Positions 1-7,143 of a stretch of 7,492 bases of DNA are shown piece after piece. The position numbers and the translations under genes are program-made. The DNA lies in NCBI GenBank assembly GCA_964618785.1, contig CAZUCY010000154.1:1-7492 (forward strand), read 5' to 3'. Each line of letters opens with the position of its first letter. Within the stretch, counting starts at the first letter, position 1. The notes beneath the pieces are model-generated. The model did not search any database. It saw only the letters and a program-made list of their open reading frames with translations, and had not been told where the DNA came from. This DNA comes from FEN-1297 sp964618785. Lineage in GTDB: Bacteria; Bacteroidota; Ignavibacteria; Ignavibacteriales; Ignavibacteriaceae.

Positions 1-2057
1 TTTACCATTATTTTGTGTTTCCCTTTTTCAGTGTATTCGTGTTTTGTGCTGGTTAATTCAATGTTGTTATTCTTTTTTGTTCTGAAACTTTGCCATTCGT
101 TTAAAAAAATGAAATTTCCTGTCTTTTCTTGTTTAAAATTTCCGTTGCTGCCAATTGAAATAAATTCGGGTTTTTCTTCGCAATTGAAATGTATTGCCCA
201 GTAGTCAATCCAGTCTGTCCAATTTTTTGTGAGCACTTCACGGGTCATTTTGTTGTTTCTCTCTTTGGTGATTTTAACAATTTGACCGTTCTCAATACCA
301 ATACTGCTGCTGCCCTTTTTCAGTTTGTCCTCTAATACTTCTATGTCGTCTTGTGTATAGTAAGTGGCAAAGTTGGTGAGTTGAATTTTTACTTCTTTAC
401 CTTTAACGATGGGCTTTGCCTGAAGGTAAGCCACGTCAAAAAACTTGACTTGCTTTTTGTCAACTGCCCGCTTGTCAAAAATATCCTGAGGAATGTAGCG
501 CAAACGAATGTCAACTCCTTTCTCCCGGAGTTCTTCTTTTATGTAGCTCTTATCGCCTGTTAAACTCATTTCAAACTCAAAGCCCAAAACATCAACCTGA
601 GTAATAAGGTTGGTCTTGCACTCTTCAAAAATTTCATCAATCAAGGTTTTGGTAACAGGATAACTTAACGGACCAATATGAACAAAGCGACCTGCTTTTT
701 TACCATGCAGCATTTTGTAACCATCGGTACGGGTTGCACCGTAACCGTCAATAATGAGAGCAAAGTATTTTTCCTGTTTTTGATCAAACAATTTTTCATA
801 TTCTTCCTTAGGCATATCAGCGGGAATGCCAAAGAAATGCTGCCTTTCATATTTGCCAAGATTGAGAACTTCAAAAGCATAGTAGGGCTTGTTTCCTTTT
901 TTTAATTCACGCTGCACTTGTATCAAACGCTTTCTTGTGGTGTGAACGGAAAATCTTCCAATATCTGTTGTTATCCATCTTCTTTTTAGTTTCTCTGAAA
1001 CTGCTGCAGTTGTTCCGCTACCGCAAAAAAAATCTGCAACTAAATCACTTTCGTTTGAAGAAGCCGAAATAATTTTTTCTAAAAGTTTTTCGGGCTTTTG
1101 TGTGGGATAATCAAGTCTTTCATCAGCTACTTGATTGATAATTTCAATATTCCAAAAATCACTAGGAGCGAAACCTTCTCTCAAATAATCTCTGACTACT
1201 AATTCAGGATTAGTAATTTCCCATTTGTAATCAACATCTTTAGCAGATTTAATTGGACTTCCCACAATTCCTCGACCACATAAACGATAGTAACCATTTT
1301 CATCTTTAAGTTTGTATTTTTTTATTGTTTCAGGAGAGTATTCGGACAAAACGTTCTTATCCTCCCAGTTAAAAATATGATTGTTAATATTTTTAGCATA
1401 AACGATGATATCATCGTGTTTTCTATTCCAGTAAATTTTAGAAAATTGACGAGTTTTATAACACCATACAACGTTATTCATAAAATTTTTCGAACCGAAA
1501 ATATCATCAAGTAGAAATCTTAAGTAGGTATTTACTCTCCAATCACAATGCAAATAAATGCTTCCATCATCAGCCAATAAATTGTGCATAAGTTTCAATC
1601 GTTCATACATCATTGATAAATACGATGAAATGCCCTTACCCCAAGTATCACGATAGGCAATTTCTTCAATGATGTTTTGTTTTTTTTCAGCAGTTTCGCC
1701 TCCAATTTCTATGTTAAAACCAAAATCTGCACCAACAGCAAAAGGCGGATCAATATATATGAGTTTAATGCCTCCTTGTTTTTCTATCTGCTCTCTTATC
1801 GGCCCGTTAGCAAGCGATGAAAGAATGAGTTTATTATCACCCCAAATAAGTTTGTTAGTCCAACCCTTATCTTGTCTGCCCTTTGCATCAATAGAAAAAA
1901 CATTGGTTTGCTCTAAAAGTTCCGTGCGCGGTTCATCTATATTTTCAATTGAATGAAAAGGCAAAACCGAATTGGTAACTTCTTCTTTTCTTCCGTTCCA
2001 AAACAGAAAAACATCTTCATCGTCAGCAAAGAGTTTGTAGATGTATTCTTTTGGCAA
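1..2057 (-). CDS. mod: Type III restriction-modification methyltransferase subunit (Mod), partial at both ends
   Basis: This is a site-specific DNA methyltransferase that would transfer a methyl group from S-adenosylmethionine to a base (adenine in known type III Mod proteins) and would supply target recognition to the Res subunit encoded upstream. I translated 685 codons without a stop from the gap edge to the left edge. The visible N-terminus has the family segment LPKEYIYKLFADDEDVF and then FWNGR. The catalytic motif IV, IDPPF, lies near 1740-1754, and the SAM-binding motif I, DFFCGSGTT, lies near 1008-1035. Motif IV before motif I defines the beta class used by type III Mod enzymes. Between them are WGKGISSYLSMMYERL and the variable target-recognition region. 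The C-terminal part contains NEWQSFRTKKN and ends in HEYTEKGKHKIMV. By memory of relatives only about 15-20 residues are missing past the edge. The start codon is in the N gap. No catalytic motif is broken, so the enzyme looks functional. The general call is firm; the target sequence cannot be predicted. Confidence 0.93.
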   Translation of the reverse strand, partial: MPKEYIYKLFADDEDVFLFWNGRKEEVTNSVLPFHSIENIDEPRTELLEQTNVFSIDAKGRQDKGWTNKLIWGDNKLILSSLANGPIREQIEKQGGIKLIYIDPPFAVGADFGFNIEIGGETAEKKQNIIEEIAYRDTWGKGISSYLSMMYERLKLMHNLLADDGSIYLHCDWRVNTYLRFLLDDIFGSKNFMNNVVWCYKTRQFSKIYWNRKHDDIIVYAKNINNHIFNWEDKNVLSEYSPETIKKYKLKDENGYYRLCGRGIVGSPIKSAKDVDYKWEITNPELVVRDYLREGFAPSDFWNIEIINQVADERLDYPTQKPEKLLEKIISASSNESDLVADFFCGSGTTAAVSEKLKRRWITTDIGRFSVHTTRKRLIQVQRELKKGNKPYYAFEVLNLGKYERQHFFGIPADMPKEEYEKLFDQKQEKYFALIIDGYGATRTDGYKMLHGKKAGRFVHIGPLSYPVTKTLIDEIFEECKTNLITQVDVLGFEFEMSLTGDKSYIKEELREKGVDIRLRYIPQDIFDKRAVDKKQVKFFDVAYLQAKPIVKGKEVKIQLTNFATYYTQDDIEVLEDKLKKGSSSIGIENGQIVKITKERNNKMTREVLTKNWTDWIDYWAIHFNCEEKPEFISIGSNGNFKQEKTGNFIFLNEWQSFRTKKNNNIELTSTKHEYTEKGKHKIMV

Positions 2058-2157
2058 NNNNNNNNNNNNNNNNNNNNNNNNNNNNNNNNNNNNNNNNNNN
2101 NNNNNNNNNNNNNNNNNNNNNNNNNNNNNNNNNNNNNNNNNNNNNNNNNNNNNNNNN
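2058..2157. other. Assembly gap (100 N)
   Basis: There are exactly 100 N, the usual placeholder for a scaffold gap of unknown size. The sequence on the right ends inside a Bro-N domain, and the sequence on the left begins inside the Mod N-terminal region. Full-length Bro-N antirepressor-like proteins of this type are usually well over 200 residues, and Mod still lacks its first few dozen residues. If both genes are whole, the true gap should be several hundred bases, so reading frames should not be carried across it. Confidence 0.97.
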
Positions 2158-2366
2158 TGATGATTGCATTTTCAGTTGACTACAATTTGTAGCCAACTGG
2201 CTTCCTTCTTTTTTTAATCGTGTTTTAAGCACACTCCAATACTTTCGCGGATTTGAGCTTTCAGTTAATATTTCAATTACATCCACTATGGAGAAATACC
2301 ATTTCTATTCCTGCTCACCCCTTGCGAGCGAATTTTCTTGCTTTCAAATAATTTGATGTTGCTCAT
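2158..2366 (-). pseudogene. Bro-N domain (phage antirepressor-like) gene, frameshifted, cut by assembly gap
   Basis: The gene starts at ATG 2366 with MSNIKLFESKKIRS, a typical opening of chromosomal Bro-N/antirepressor-like proteins. The reading then jumps one frame, near the G4 run at 2318-2321, into RGEQE, an in-frame TAG (2305-2307) and KWYFSIVDVIEIL. It continues with NPRKYWSVLKTRLKKEG and SQLATNCSQLKM until the gap. The order of segments matches the family, so both lesions fall inside one ancestral gene. Inserting one base so that CAAGGGGTG reads CAA TGG GGT restores QWGEQE. Bro-N domains bind DNA in phage and baculovirus proteins. Bacterial copies often sit inside restriction-modification operons with no settled role. 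The gene lies 102 bases after res and before mod on the same strand. It may be truly broken, or the lesions may be consensus errors beside a gap. Translation from the internal GTG at 2286 would lose the first part of the domain. The family call is from memory of the sequence pattern. Confidence 0.7.
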
Positions 2367-2417
2367 ATTTCTTTCAGAACTCAATTCTCTTGATATAATT
2401 AGCTTCCATTTACAAAA

Positions 2418-2434
2418 CGTGACAGTTTGTCACG
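2418..2434. promoter_or_regulatory. Perfect inverted repeat CGTGACA-GTT-TGTCACG between res and the Bro-N gene
   Basis: Seven complementary bases flank a three-base centre. The site is 51 bases upstream of the Bro-N ATG and 34 bases past the res stop. Its symmetry and position fit an operator for a DNA-binding protein, possibly the Bro-N product or another local regulator. On the minus strand it is followed by only TTTTG, so it makes a poor intrinsic terminator, although a short hairpin in the res transcript is possible. The symmetry is seen directly; the function is inferred. Confidence 0.45.
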
Positions 2435-2468
2435 GTTTCATTTCATTCCTTTTCTAACCGCTTTATCA

Positions 2469-5138
2469 CTATAATAGTTTGGGCTTAATAGTAAACAGTT
2501 TTACCGCCTGCTCAAAAGTTTTAATTGAATTGCGTTCTCTTTTCCATATATCTTCTTCAATGTAAAGCGGAATGTACTTTACTTCGCTTTGTTCACTGTT
2601 CACATCGCTGCACCAAACAACAAGTCGCTTAATTTTTCTGATATCATCTAAATCTTCTCTGCCTTTTGTTTCAATTATGAAAATTTCTTTCTCTGTTTTT
2701 TTAGCAATGAAATCCGGATGGAAATCGTGTATGTTCCCATCTTCACCCTGATACTCAATTTTAAAATTGAGTTGAAGGAAATTTTTTGCAAAAGAAATTA
2801 TGTCAGCATCTTCTAAAAAACCCGCAACATCTAATTCAAAATCGTTATCGGCAATCACTTTGTTGAACACAGATTTTTTTGCTTTGATGAAACCCTGATT
2901 CTTCACAACAATAGGTCGTGCCTTGCGAAGCTGAATGAATTGTTTTATTTGCGCGCTGCCCTTGTCTTTAATTGTAAGCTGGTCAATAGCTTCTTTAAAC
3001 GTAGTGAAAATTTTCTCTTTAACATCAGGCTCTGAGAGGTTACGGATAGTTTGCGGATTATTGAGATCAACCGTTTTATCGAAAAGTTTTTGCGAGATGA
3101 ATTGTTCCACTTTCGGAAACAGAATGTTGAAGCCGCCGAACAAACCTGATTGGCGCAAAATACTTTTTGCAAAGAAGCCGACTACATTACGGTAATCAGG
3201 TATGATGTCTTTGAAGATTGTTTTGTGCGCTTCATAGCCGTCAATATCAACAAATACAATTTCTTTTAACTGATCTGCTGAAAATGTTTTGAAGGCTGTG
3301 GGTTTTACTTTCAATGCCGCTTCATCAATATCTTCTAAATTTTTGAATTCACGGTAAATGCGAGGAGATAAAACAGGAAGTTTTATATCTAATTCATCTA
3401 AATTCTTTTTTGTGTTTTCATTATCTACTTCAACTATCAAAGGTGTCCCGGATGGAGTACCTTTGCCCATTGCCCTGTAACCTAATTCAACCCCCTCAGT
3501 TTTGATGCTTTCAACAAAGTCAATGAATGCTTCGGTGCCAAGCACAACTAATTCCTCTTTGAAATCCATTTGTTCAGGAAACATTTTTCTTAACCCTCTG
3601 CCAATGGTTTGCTCGGGTAATATTTTTGATTCAGCGCCGAATGGGCGCAAGCCGACTATTGTAGAAACATTGCGAACATCCCAACCTTCACGCAACATTA
3701 ACACAGAAACAACTGCTTTGTAGGGTGAAGTGTCGCTGTCAACTGCATCAGCGGCTTGACGAAGTATATCCAATTCTGTTTTAGCAGCTTTGGTAGTTGC
3801 GTTTTCATTTACGTCACCTTTTTTGTTTGTGTGAATTATCAACACAGCATCTTTCAGTTTTGGATAATTCATTTCAAGGAACGATTTCGTTTCGTTTGCC
3901 TCTGCTGTGGTGGTTGTCATTACAAACAATACGGGAGTTTTCCGGCTCTTTAAATTTTCATATTGTTTCTCCCATTCAATGTAGCCCAGGTGAATGTATT
4001 CACGATAGCGTTCGGTGAATTTGTCGGAAGGTTTTTCTTCCAGTTTTGCCCTTGAAGGACCATCAGGCAGAACAGGTGTTTTCACTATGTTTTGCCGAAT
4101 GGCTTCCACTAAAGGATAGTCGCAAATTGTTTGAACGAAGATTGAACCATCGTTGTGCTTTGGTGTTGCTGTGAAGTCAACCTGAATACCTAAACCATGC
4201 TGCGTTTTTAATTTAAGTTGATTGTTAATGTCCTGAATGCTTTTGAACCATTGCATTTCCGGATCGTGAATATGATGCGCTTCATCATTGAACACAACAA
4301 TGTCTTTTATTTTATCGCTGCGAAGAATTTTGCCTAAGTCAATTCCACGATTGGTGTCTGCATCGGGTGAGGGTTTTGTGCCTAAAAATTCTTCATCAAG
4401 CGTTGGTTCTTTTTCTTCATTCAGATAAACGCGGTGAATGTTTGTCAGGAAAAAATTTCCATCTTCTGTAATAGGCTTTACATCATCCTGAATGTGAAGC
4501 GTGAGTTGGAAATCATTTTTCCAGTCACGATCAAACATTCCGTTGTCTGGAATAAGCGGTTCCGTTTTAAAAATTTTCAGATAGTCAAAGTCCTTGCGAA
4601 GACGGTTCAATACAATGATGTTTGGAGCAATTACCAGAAAATTTTTTGATAGCTGTGAATTGTTTTCGTAAAGTTTGTGAAAGTAAGACCACACAAGTGC
4701 AAGCGCAATCACTTTTGTTTTGCCTGAGCCGGTTGCCATTTTGATTACATACCGTGTCCAGGTTTCATCAAACATTCCGGGGCTTACCCTGCCAAGCGAA
4801 TCGTATTTAATCAGTTCATATTTGTCTCTTGCTTTCGCAACTTCATAGAGGTAGATAATGCTTTCAATAGCTTCCTGCTGGGCAAAGTAGAAGCGAAATT
4901 CATTTTCTGCTGCCTGGTGTGGTGTGTTGAACCAAAATTGAAGAAGCTGTTTACTTGTTACAGATGCACCTTCGTAATTCCTTTCACGCCACTCTTTTAC
5001 TTCTGTTCTGATCTTATGCACCATAGGAGGCAACAAAGTTTCCTGCGCTGTATTGAAAAGGTCGTCACCTGTAACAGCAGGAACCCAACGAATAGAAGGG
5101 TCAAGAATGGTGAAAGGATTTTTCGGAAATGTGGGCAT
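2469..5138 (-). CDS. res: Type III restriction enzyme Res subunit (DEAD/DEAH helicase-nuclease)
   Basis: This is the ATP-dependent translocase and endonuclease subunit of a type III restriction system. It acts in the cytoplasm on unmodified foreign DNA in complex with Mod. The 889 residues show a superfamily 2 motor: Walker A MATGSGKT (134-141), Walker B DEAH (285-288), motif III TATP (323-326), REGWDVRNVS (483-492) and motif VI QTIGRGLRK (510-518). The C-terminus has a PD-(D/E)xK nuclease core: PDF with Asp809, then ETKG with Glu823 and Lys825. All key residues are present and the length is normal for the family, so the protein should be active. The ATG at 5138 is the only reasonable start, since the codon two positions upstream is a TAA stop. 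No clear Shine-Dalgarno sequence precedes it. Res comes before mod here, although mod normally leads. The 61 bases upstream separate it from a short Mod-like frame that may be the remains of a leading mod gene. Confidence 0.95.
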   Translation of the reverse strand: MPTFPKNPFTILDPSIRWVPAVTGDDLFNTAQETLLPPMVHKIRTEVKEWRERNYEGASVTSKQLLQFWFNTPHQAAENEFRFYFAQQEAIESIIYLYEVAKARDKYELIKYDSLGRVSPGMFDETWTRYVIKMATGSGKTKVIALALVWSYFHKLYENNSQLSKNFLVIAPNIIVLNRLRKDFDYLKIFKTEPLIPDNGMFDRDWKNDFQLTLHIQDDVKPITEDGNFFLTNIHRVYLNEEKEPTLDEEFLGTKPSPDADTNRGIDLGKILRSDKIKDIVVFNDEAHHIHDPEMQWFKSIQDINNQLKLKTQHGLGIQVDFTATPKHNDGSIFVQTICDYPLVEAIRQNIVKTPVLPDGPSRAKLEEKPSDKFTERYREYIHLGYIEWEKQYENLKSRKTPVLFVMTTTTAEANETKSFLEMNYPKLKDAVLIIHTNKKGDVNENATTKAAKTELDILRQAADAVDSDTSPYKAVVSVLMLREGWDVRNVSTIVGLRPFGAESKILPEQTIGRGLRKMFPEQMDFKEELVVLGTEAFIDFVESIKTEGVELGYRAMGKGTPSGTPLIVEVDNENTKKNLDELDIKLPVLSPRIYREFKNLEDIDEAALKVKPTAFKTFSADQLKEIVFVDIDGYEAHKTIFKDIIPDYRNVVGFFAKSILRQSGLFGGFNILFPKVEQFISQKLFDKTVDLNNPQTIRNLSEPDVKEKIFTTFKEAIDQLTIKDKGSAQIKQFIQLRKARPIVVKNQGFIKAKKSVFNKVIADNDFELDVAGFLEDADIISFAKNFLQLNFKIEYQGEDGNIHDFHPDFIAKKTEKEIFIIETKGREDLDDIRKIKRLVVWCSDVNSEQSEVKYIPLYIEEDIWKRERNSIKTFEQAVKLFTIKPKLL

Positions 5139-5199
5139 TGATTAATATGCTTTCAGTTTTATTATAGTTTCAAATTCGTTTTTCAATTAAGTCTAATGT

Positions 5200-5280
5200 T
5201 CATTGTAAGGGAAGGGTTACTTTTACAAGTGAGATTTTTTTTCCGTCTTCAGATTTATTTTCCCAAATAAGTTCAGTCAT
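5200..5280 (-). pseudogene. 26-codon frame resembling the N-terminus of a type III Mod protein (possible mod stub)
   Basis: The frame starts MTELIWENK, runs through DGKK and ends KVTLPLQ before TGA. From memory, this closely follows the opening of one branch of Mod methyltransferases, in which a ELIWEGKYD-like start is followed by DGKK and then a LPFQT segment. Past the TGA, the same frame reads TLDLIEKRI before another stop, which may weakly continue the likeness. An AGAGGG sequence sits five bases before the ATG, a better ribosome-binding site than those of the full genes nearby. The most economical reading is a mod gene that once led the operon and was deleted, leaving its start. It could also be a translated leader peptide coupled to res, or a chance frame. 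At 26 codons the similarity is suggestive, not proof. Confidence 0.4.
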
Positions 5281-5285
5281 TTAAT

Positions 5286-5291
5286 CCCTCT
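5286..5291 (-). promoter_or_regulatory. Ribosome-binding site AGAGGG for the short Mod-like frame
   Basis: On the minus strand AGAGGG lies five bases upstream of the ATG at 5280. It contains the GAGG core of a Shine-Dalgarno sequence. The longer genes in the window (res, the PAS kinase, the PAP2 gene) have no comparable site, so its presence supports this ATG having been a genuine gene start. Confidence 0.45.
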
Positions 5292-5309
5292 GCTTTGTAA
5301 TTTGGATAG

Positions 5310-5323
5310 AAGAAATATTTCTT
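5310..5323. repeat. 14-bp perfect palindrome AAGAAATATTTCTT
   Basis: This perfect palindrome lies between the putative promoter at 5343-5371 and the short Mod-like frame, where an operator could sit. It is almost entirely A and T in an A/T-rich spacer, so chance is a real alternative. Confidence 0.25.
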
Positions 5324-5342
5324 TCACTAATTTATTAAAAAG

Positions 5343-5371
5343 AATAGACTTATAAAAGAAAATGTAGTCAA
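5343..5371 (-). promoter_or_regulatory. Possible promoter for the restriction-modification unit
   Basis: On the minus strand, TTGACT (5366-5371; five of six matches to the TTGACA consensus) is followed by 17 bases and then TCTATT (5343-5348; four of six matches to TATAAT). It lies just after the PAP2 gene, in the only intergenic space upstream of res, where a promoter for the res unit would be expected. If the organism uses the Bacteroidota sigma factor (TTTG / TAnnTTTG boxes), this sigma70-style match may mean little. Confidence 0.25.
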
Positions 5372-5404
5372 TATTATTGTTTACGAAAAGACCTTTTTGT
5401 AGTT

Positions 5405-6028
5405 TTAAAATAACGGCTGTTTTTTATGAAAGAAAAGGATGATACGGAAACAAACGTATGTAAAAAACGGAGCCGCTAATACATCAATTGTATAATGCAC
5501 ATGTTGAAGCAAAACCGACAGGGCTACTGCAATAGCGCAGGTTAAGAAAACAATTTTAAGTTTTTTATTTTGAACGGTAAAGAAAATTAAGAAAAGGGTT
5601 GCTGTGTGCCCTGAGAAAAATAAGTCTTTTGTTAAAAGCCTGCCGGTTCCAAAATATTCTACAAAAGGGTCATTTAAAGGAATCATATCCGGCGGGGGGT
5701 TAAGAGGCAGTACATACATAGCTGCCATTCTGATGATCACAAGAAGTGAATATGCCTGTAAAATAAACATCAATTGTTTAGGATATTTTGCAAGATGAAA
5801 TAATACTGTAATCAGCGATAGGTATATTAATCCGAATATAAGCCATGTAAGGTTTAGTGGTTTGAAATGGCTTAGCAGCGGATCTGCTAAAATAATACCC
5901 TGCCGGGTTTCGATAAAATTAAGAAAATTAGATAAACTCCATAAAACACCTGCAAGAACAATCCCGGTCAGGACAAATTGTAATCTTAATTTTTTATCCG
6001 ATAAAGCTTGTCTCCAGGTTATAGTCAT
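5405..6028 (-). CDS. PAP2-superfamily membrane phosphatase/transferase (sphingomyelin-synthase-like C-terminal domain)
   Basis: This is a 207-residue polytopic inner-membrane protein, probably a lipid-phosphate phosphatase or phosphotransferase. Hydrophobic segments lie near residues 17-38, 60-79, 85-107, 141-152, 157-175 and 183-200. The catalytic signature is present: SGHT with His141, then HYTID with His178 and Asp182. This matches the His-His-Asp triad of the PAP2 C-terminal/sphingomyelin synthase group. The stretch IIRMAAMYVLPLNPPPDM (98-115) resembles the conserved segment of that group that precedes the active site. The substrate cannot be told from sequence; phosphatidate, undecaprenyl pyrophosphate or a phospholipid headgroup are all possible. 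Its ATG overlaps the stop of the kinase upstream (ATGA), with no Shine-Dalgarno sequence, so translation is probably coupled. That coupling suggests a shared physiological role with the sensor kinase, perhaps in envelope lipid adjustment, which is inference. Confidence 0.82.
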   Translation of the reverse strand: MTITWRQALSDKKLRLQFVLTGIVLAGVLWSLSNFLNFIETRQGIILADPLLSHFKPLNLTWLIFGLIYLSLITVLFHLAKYPKQLMFILQAYSLLVIIRMAAMYVLPLNPPPDMIPLNDPFVEYFGTGRLLTKDLFFSGHTATLFLIFFTVQNKKLKIVFLTCAIAVALSVLLQHVHYTIDVLAAPFFTYVCFRIILFFHKKQPLF

Positions 6029-7140
6029 TTTTTTTGTGAAAGAGGAAGGATTAGAGTAAATGTAGAACCAACGCCTTTGATACTGTCGACCAGAAGGGAG
6101 CCGCCCATTTTCTCAAGATAGCGTTTTGCAAGGGCAAGACCCAGTCCGTTTCCTTCATAACTTCTCCCGATGTTTAGGTCTTCCTGGCTAAAAGGACGGA
6201 ATAAATGGTCCATATACTCGGTTGAAATACCTACGCCGGAATCTTTAATCTTACAGGTTGCTATTTCTCTTTGAGCAATTACGCCGGTTTCAATTTCGAT
6301 AAAACCCTGACGAGTAAATTTAACGGCATTATTTAATAAATTATTAATTGTGTTTTCAAGGCTCTGAACGTCAACATCGACAAGTAATTTTTTCTTGCTG
6401 AAATTAGTCTTTATAGAAATATTTTTTTGGAGCGCAATTCCCCTGTTGGCGTCAATGCAGTTGGTAATGATGCTGTTCAAATTTACTGTTTCGATGTTTA
6501 AAACATAATTGCCCGCTTCAATCTGTGCAAACTCCAGCGTTTGAGTTATGCTGTTAAATAACCTTTCGCTGCCGTTGTATAAATTATCTAAGTAAACTGT
6601 GTCTTCAGGACTCATTTTATCCTTCATGCTTTCTTTTATGATTGAAGAGTATCCTAATATTATATTTAACGGCGTACGGAGTTCATGCGAAAGAACTGTT
6701 AGAAAAGTATCTTTCAATCTTTCGGTTTCTTTAATGTTGTCTCTTGATTTTTTTACTTCGATTTCCGTTAATACTATTTCCGTTTGATCGTCATGAAAAA
6801 GAACGATGTAGGTTTTACCACCTTCAGACACCGGGAAAAGCTTAGTTTTAAAAATAGGCAGTGTTATTTCTTTACTTTTTAAAAGTGAGTCGGCATAATT
6901 ATTTATGGAATTGCCGGTTCCCCTTTCGAATGTATCTAAAATTGCCTTATGAGCGCCGCTTGCTTTAAGTTCGGAATCATTAAATATTGAATACTCTTTT
7001 AACTCGGATAAATTATATCCCCATTGAAACGTAAATGAATAGTTTACATAGACAATTTCTCCCTTCTCATTGATAATTTGCACAGGGAAGGGTATCTGAT
7101 CATAAAGCGCACTAAAATATTTAAATAAGGATTCCTGCAT
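6025..7140 (-). CDS. PAS-domain sensor histidine kinase (cytoplasmic)
   Basis: This 371-residue histidine kinase would autophosphorylate and pass phosphate to a response regulator that is not in this window. An N-terminal PAS domain (about 8-122: IPFPVQIINEKGEIVYVN and FQWGYNLSEL) leads through a helical linker (about 122-145) into the dimerisation domain. That domain carries the H-box SHELRTP with phospho-acceptor His152. The ATPase domain has the N-box NNLLNNAVKF (266-275), G1 DSGVGI (300-305) and G2 GNGLGLALAK (330-339), all intact. No membrane segment or signal peptide is seen, so it should sense a cytoplasmic or membrane-proximal cue through PAS. The ATG follows the upstream gene's TAA after a single TTA codon and in the same frame. 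The start is well placed because the upstream stop blocks any longer frame. It probably belongs to one operon with the kinase fragment before it and the PAP2 gene after it. Confidence 0.93.
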   Translation of the reverse strand: MQESLFKYFSALYDQIPFPVQIINEKGEIVYVNYSFTFQWGYNLSELKEYSIFNDSELKASGAHKAILDTFERGTGNSINNYADSLLKSKEITLPIFKTKLFPVSEGGKTYIVLFHDDQTEIVLTEIEVKKSRDNIKETERLKDTFLTVLSHELRTPLNIILGYSSIIKESMKDKMSPEDTVYLDNLYNGSERLFNSITQTLEFAQIEAGNYVLNIETVNLNSIITNCIDANRGIALQKNISIKTNFSKKKLLVDVDVQSLENTINNLLNNAVKFTRQGFIEIETGVIAQREIATCKIKDSGVGISTEYMDHLFRPFSQEDLNIGRSYEGNGLGLALAKRYLEKMGGSLLVDSIKGVGSTFTLILPLSQKK

Positions 7141-7143
7141 TAA

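Larger units (their letters stand above)
5139..5404. other. Intergenic region between the signalling unit and res
   Basis: This 266-base A/T-rich spacer is the largest assembled gap between full-length genes in the window. It holds the possible promoter, the palindrome, the ribosome-binding site and the short Mod-like frame listed separately. I found no convincing intrinsic terminator after the PAP2 gene and no RNA gene. Confidence 0.6.

Noticed and set aside
678..905. Plus-strand frames of 60-95 codons opposite mod and res (for example 678-905, 1669-1956, 2935-3195, 3797-4018)
   Set aside because: They are antisense to well-supported genes, have no recognisable domains, and look like shadows of the coding strand.
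2023..2286. A continuous minus-strand frame running through the N gap
   Set aside because: It joins the Bro-N sequence to an out-of-frame reading of the Mod end through N of arbitrary length. The Mod side is clearly coded in another frame.
2301..2330. Programmed frameshifting in the Bro-N gene
   Set aside because: There is no heptameric slippery sequence, and an in-frame TAG remains just after the shift, so recoding would not give a full protein.
5383..5400. Hairpin-like ACGAAAAG-AC-CTTTTTGT after the PAP2 gene as a terminator
   Set aside because: The loop is only two bases, the stem is A/T with a mismatch, and no T-run follows on the minus strand.
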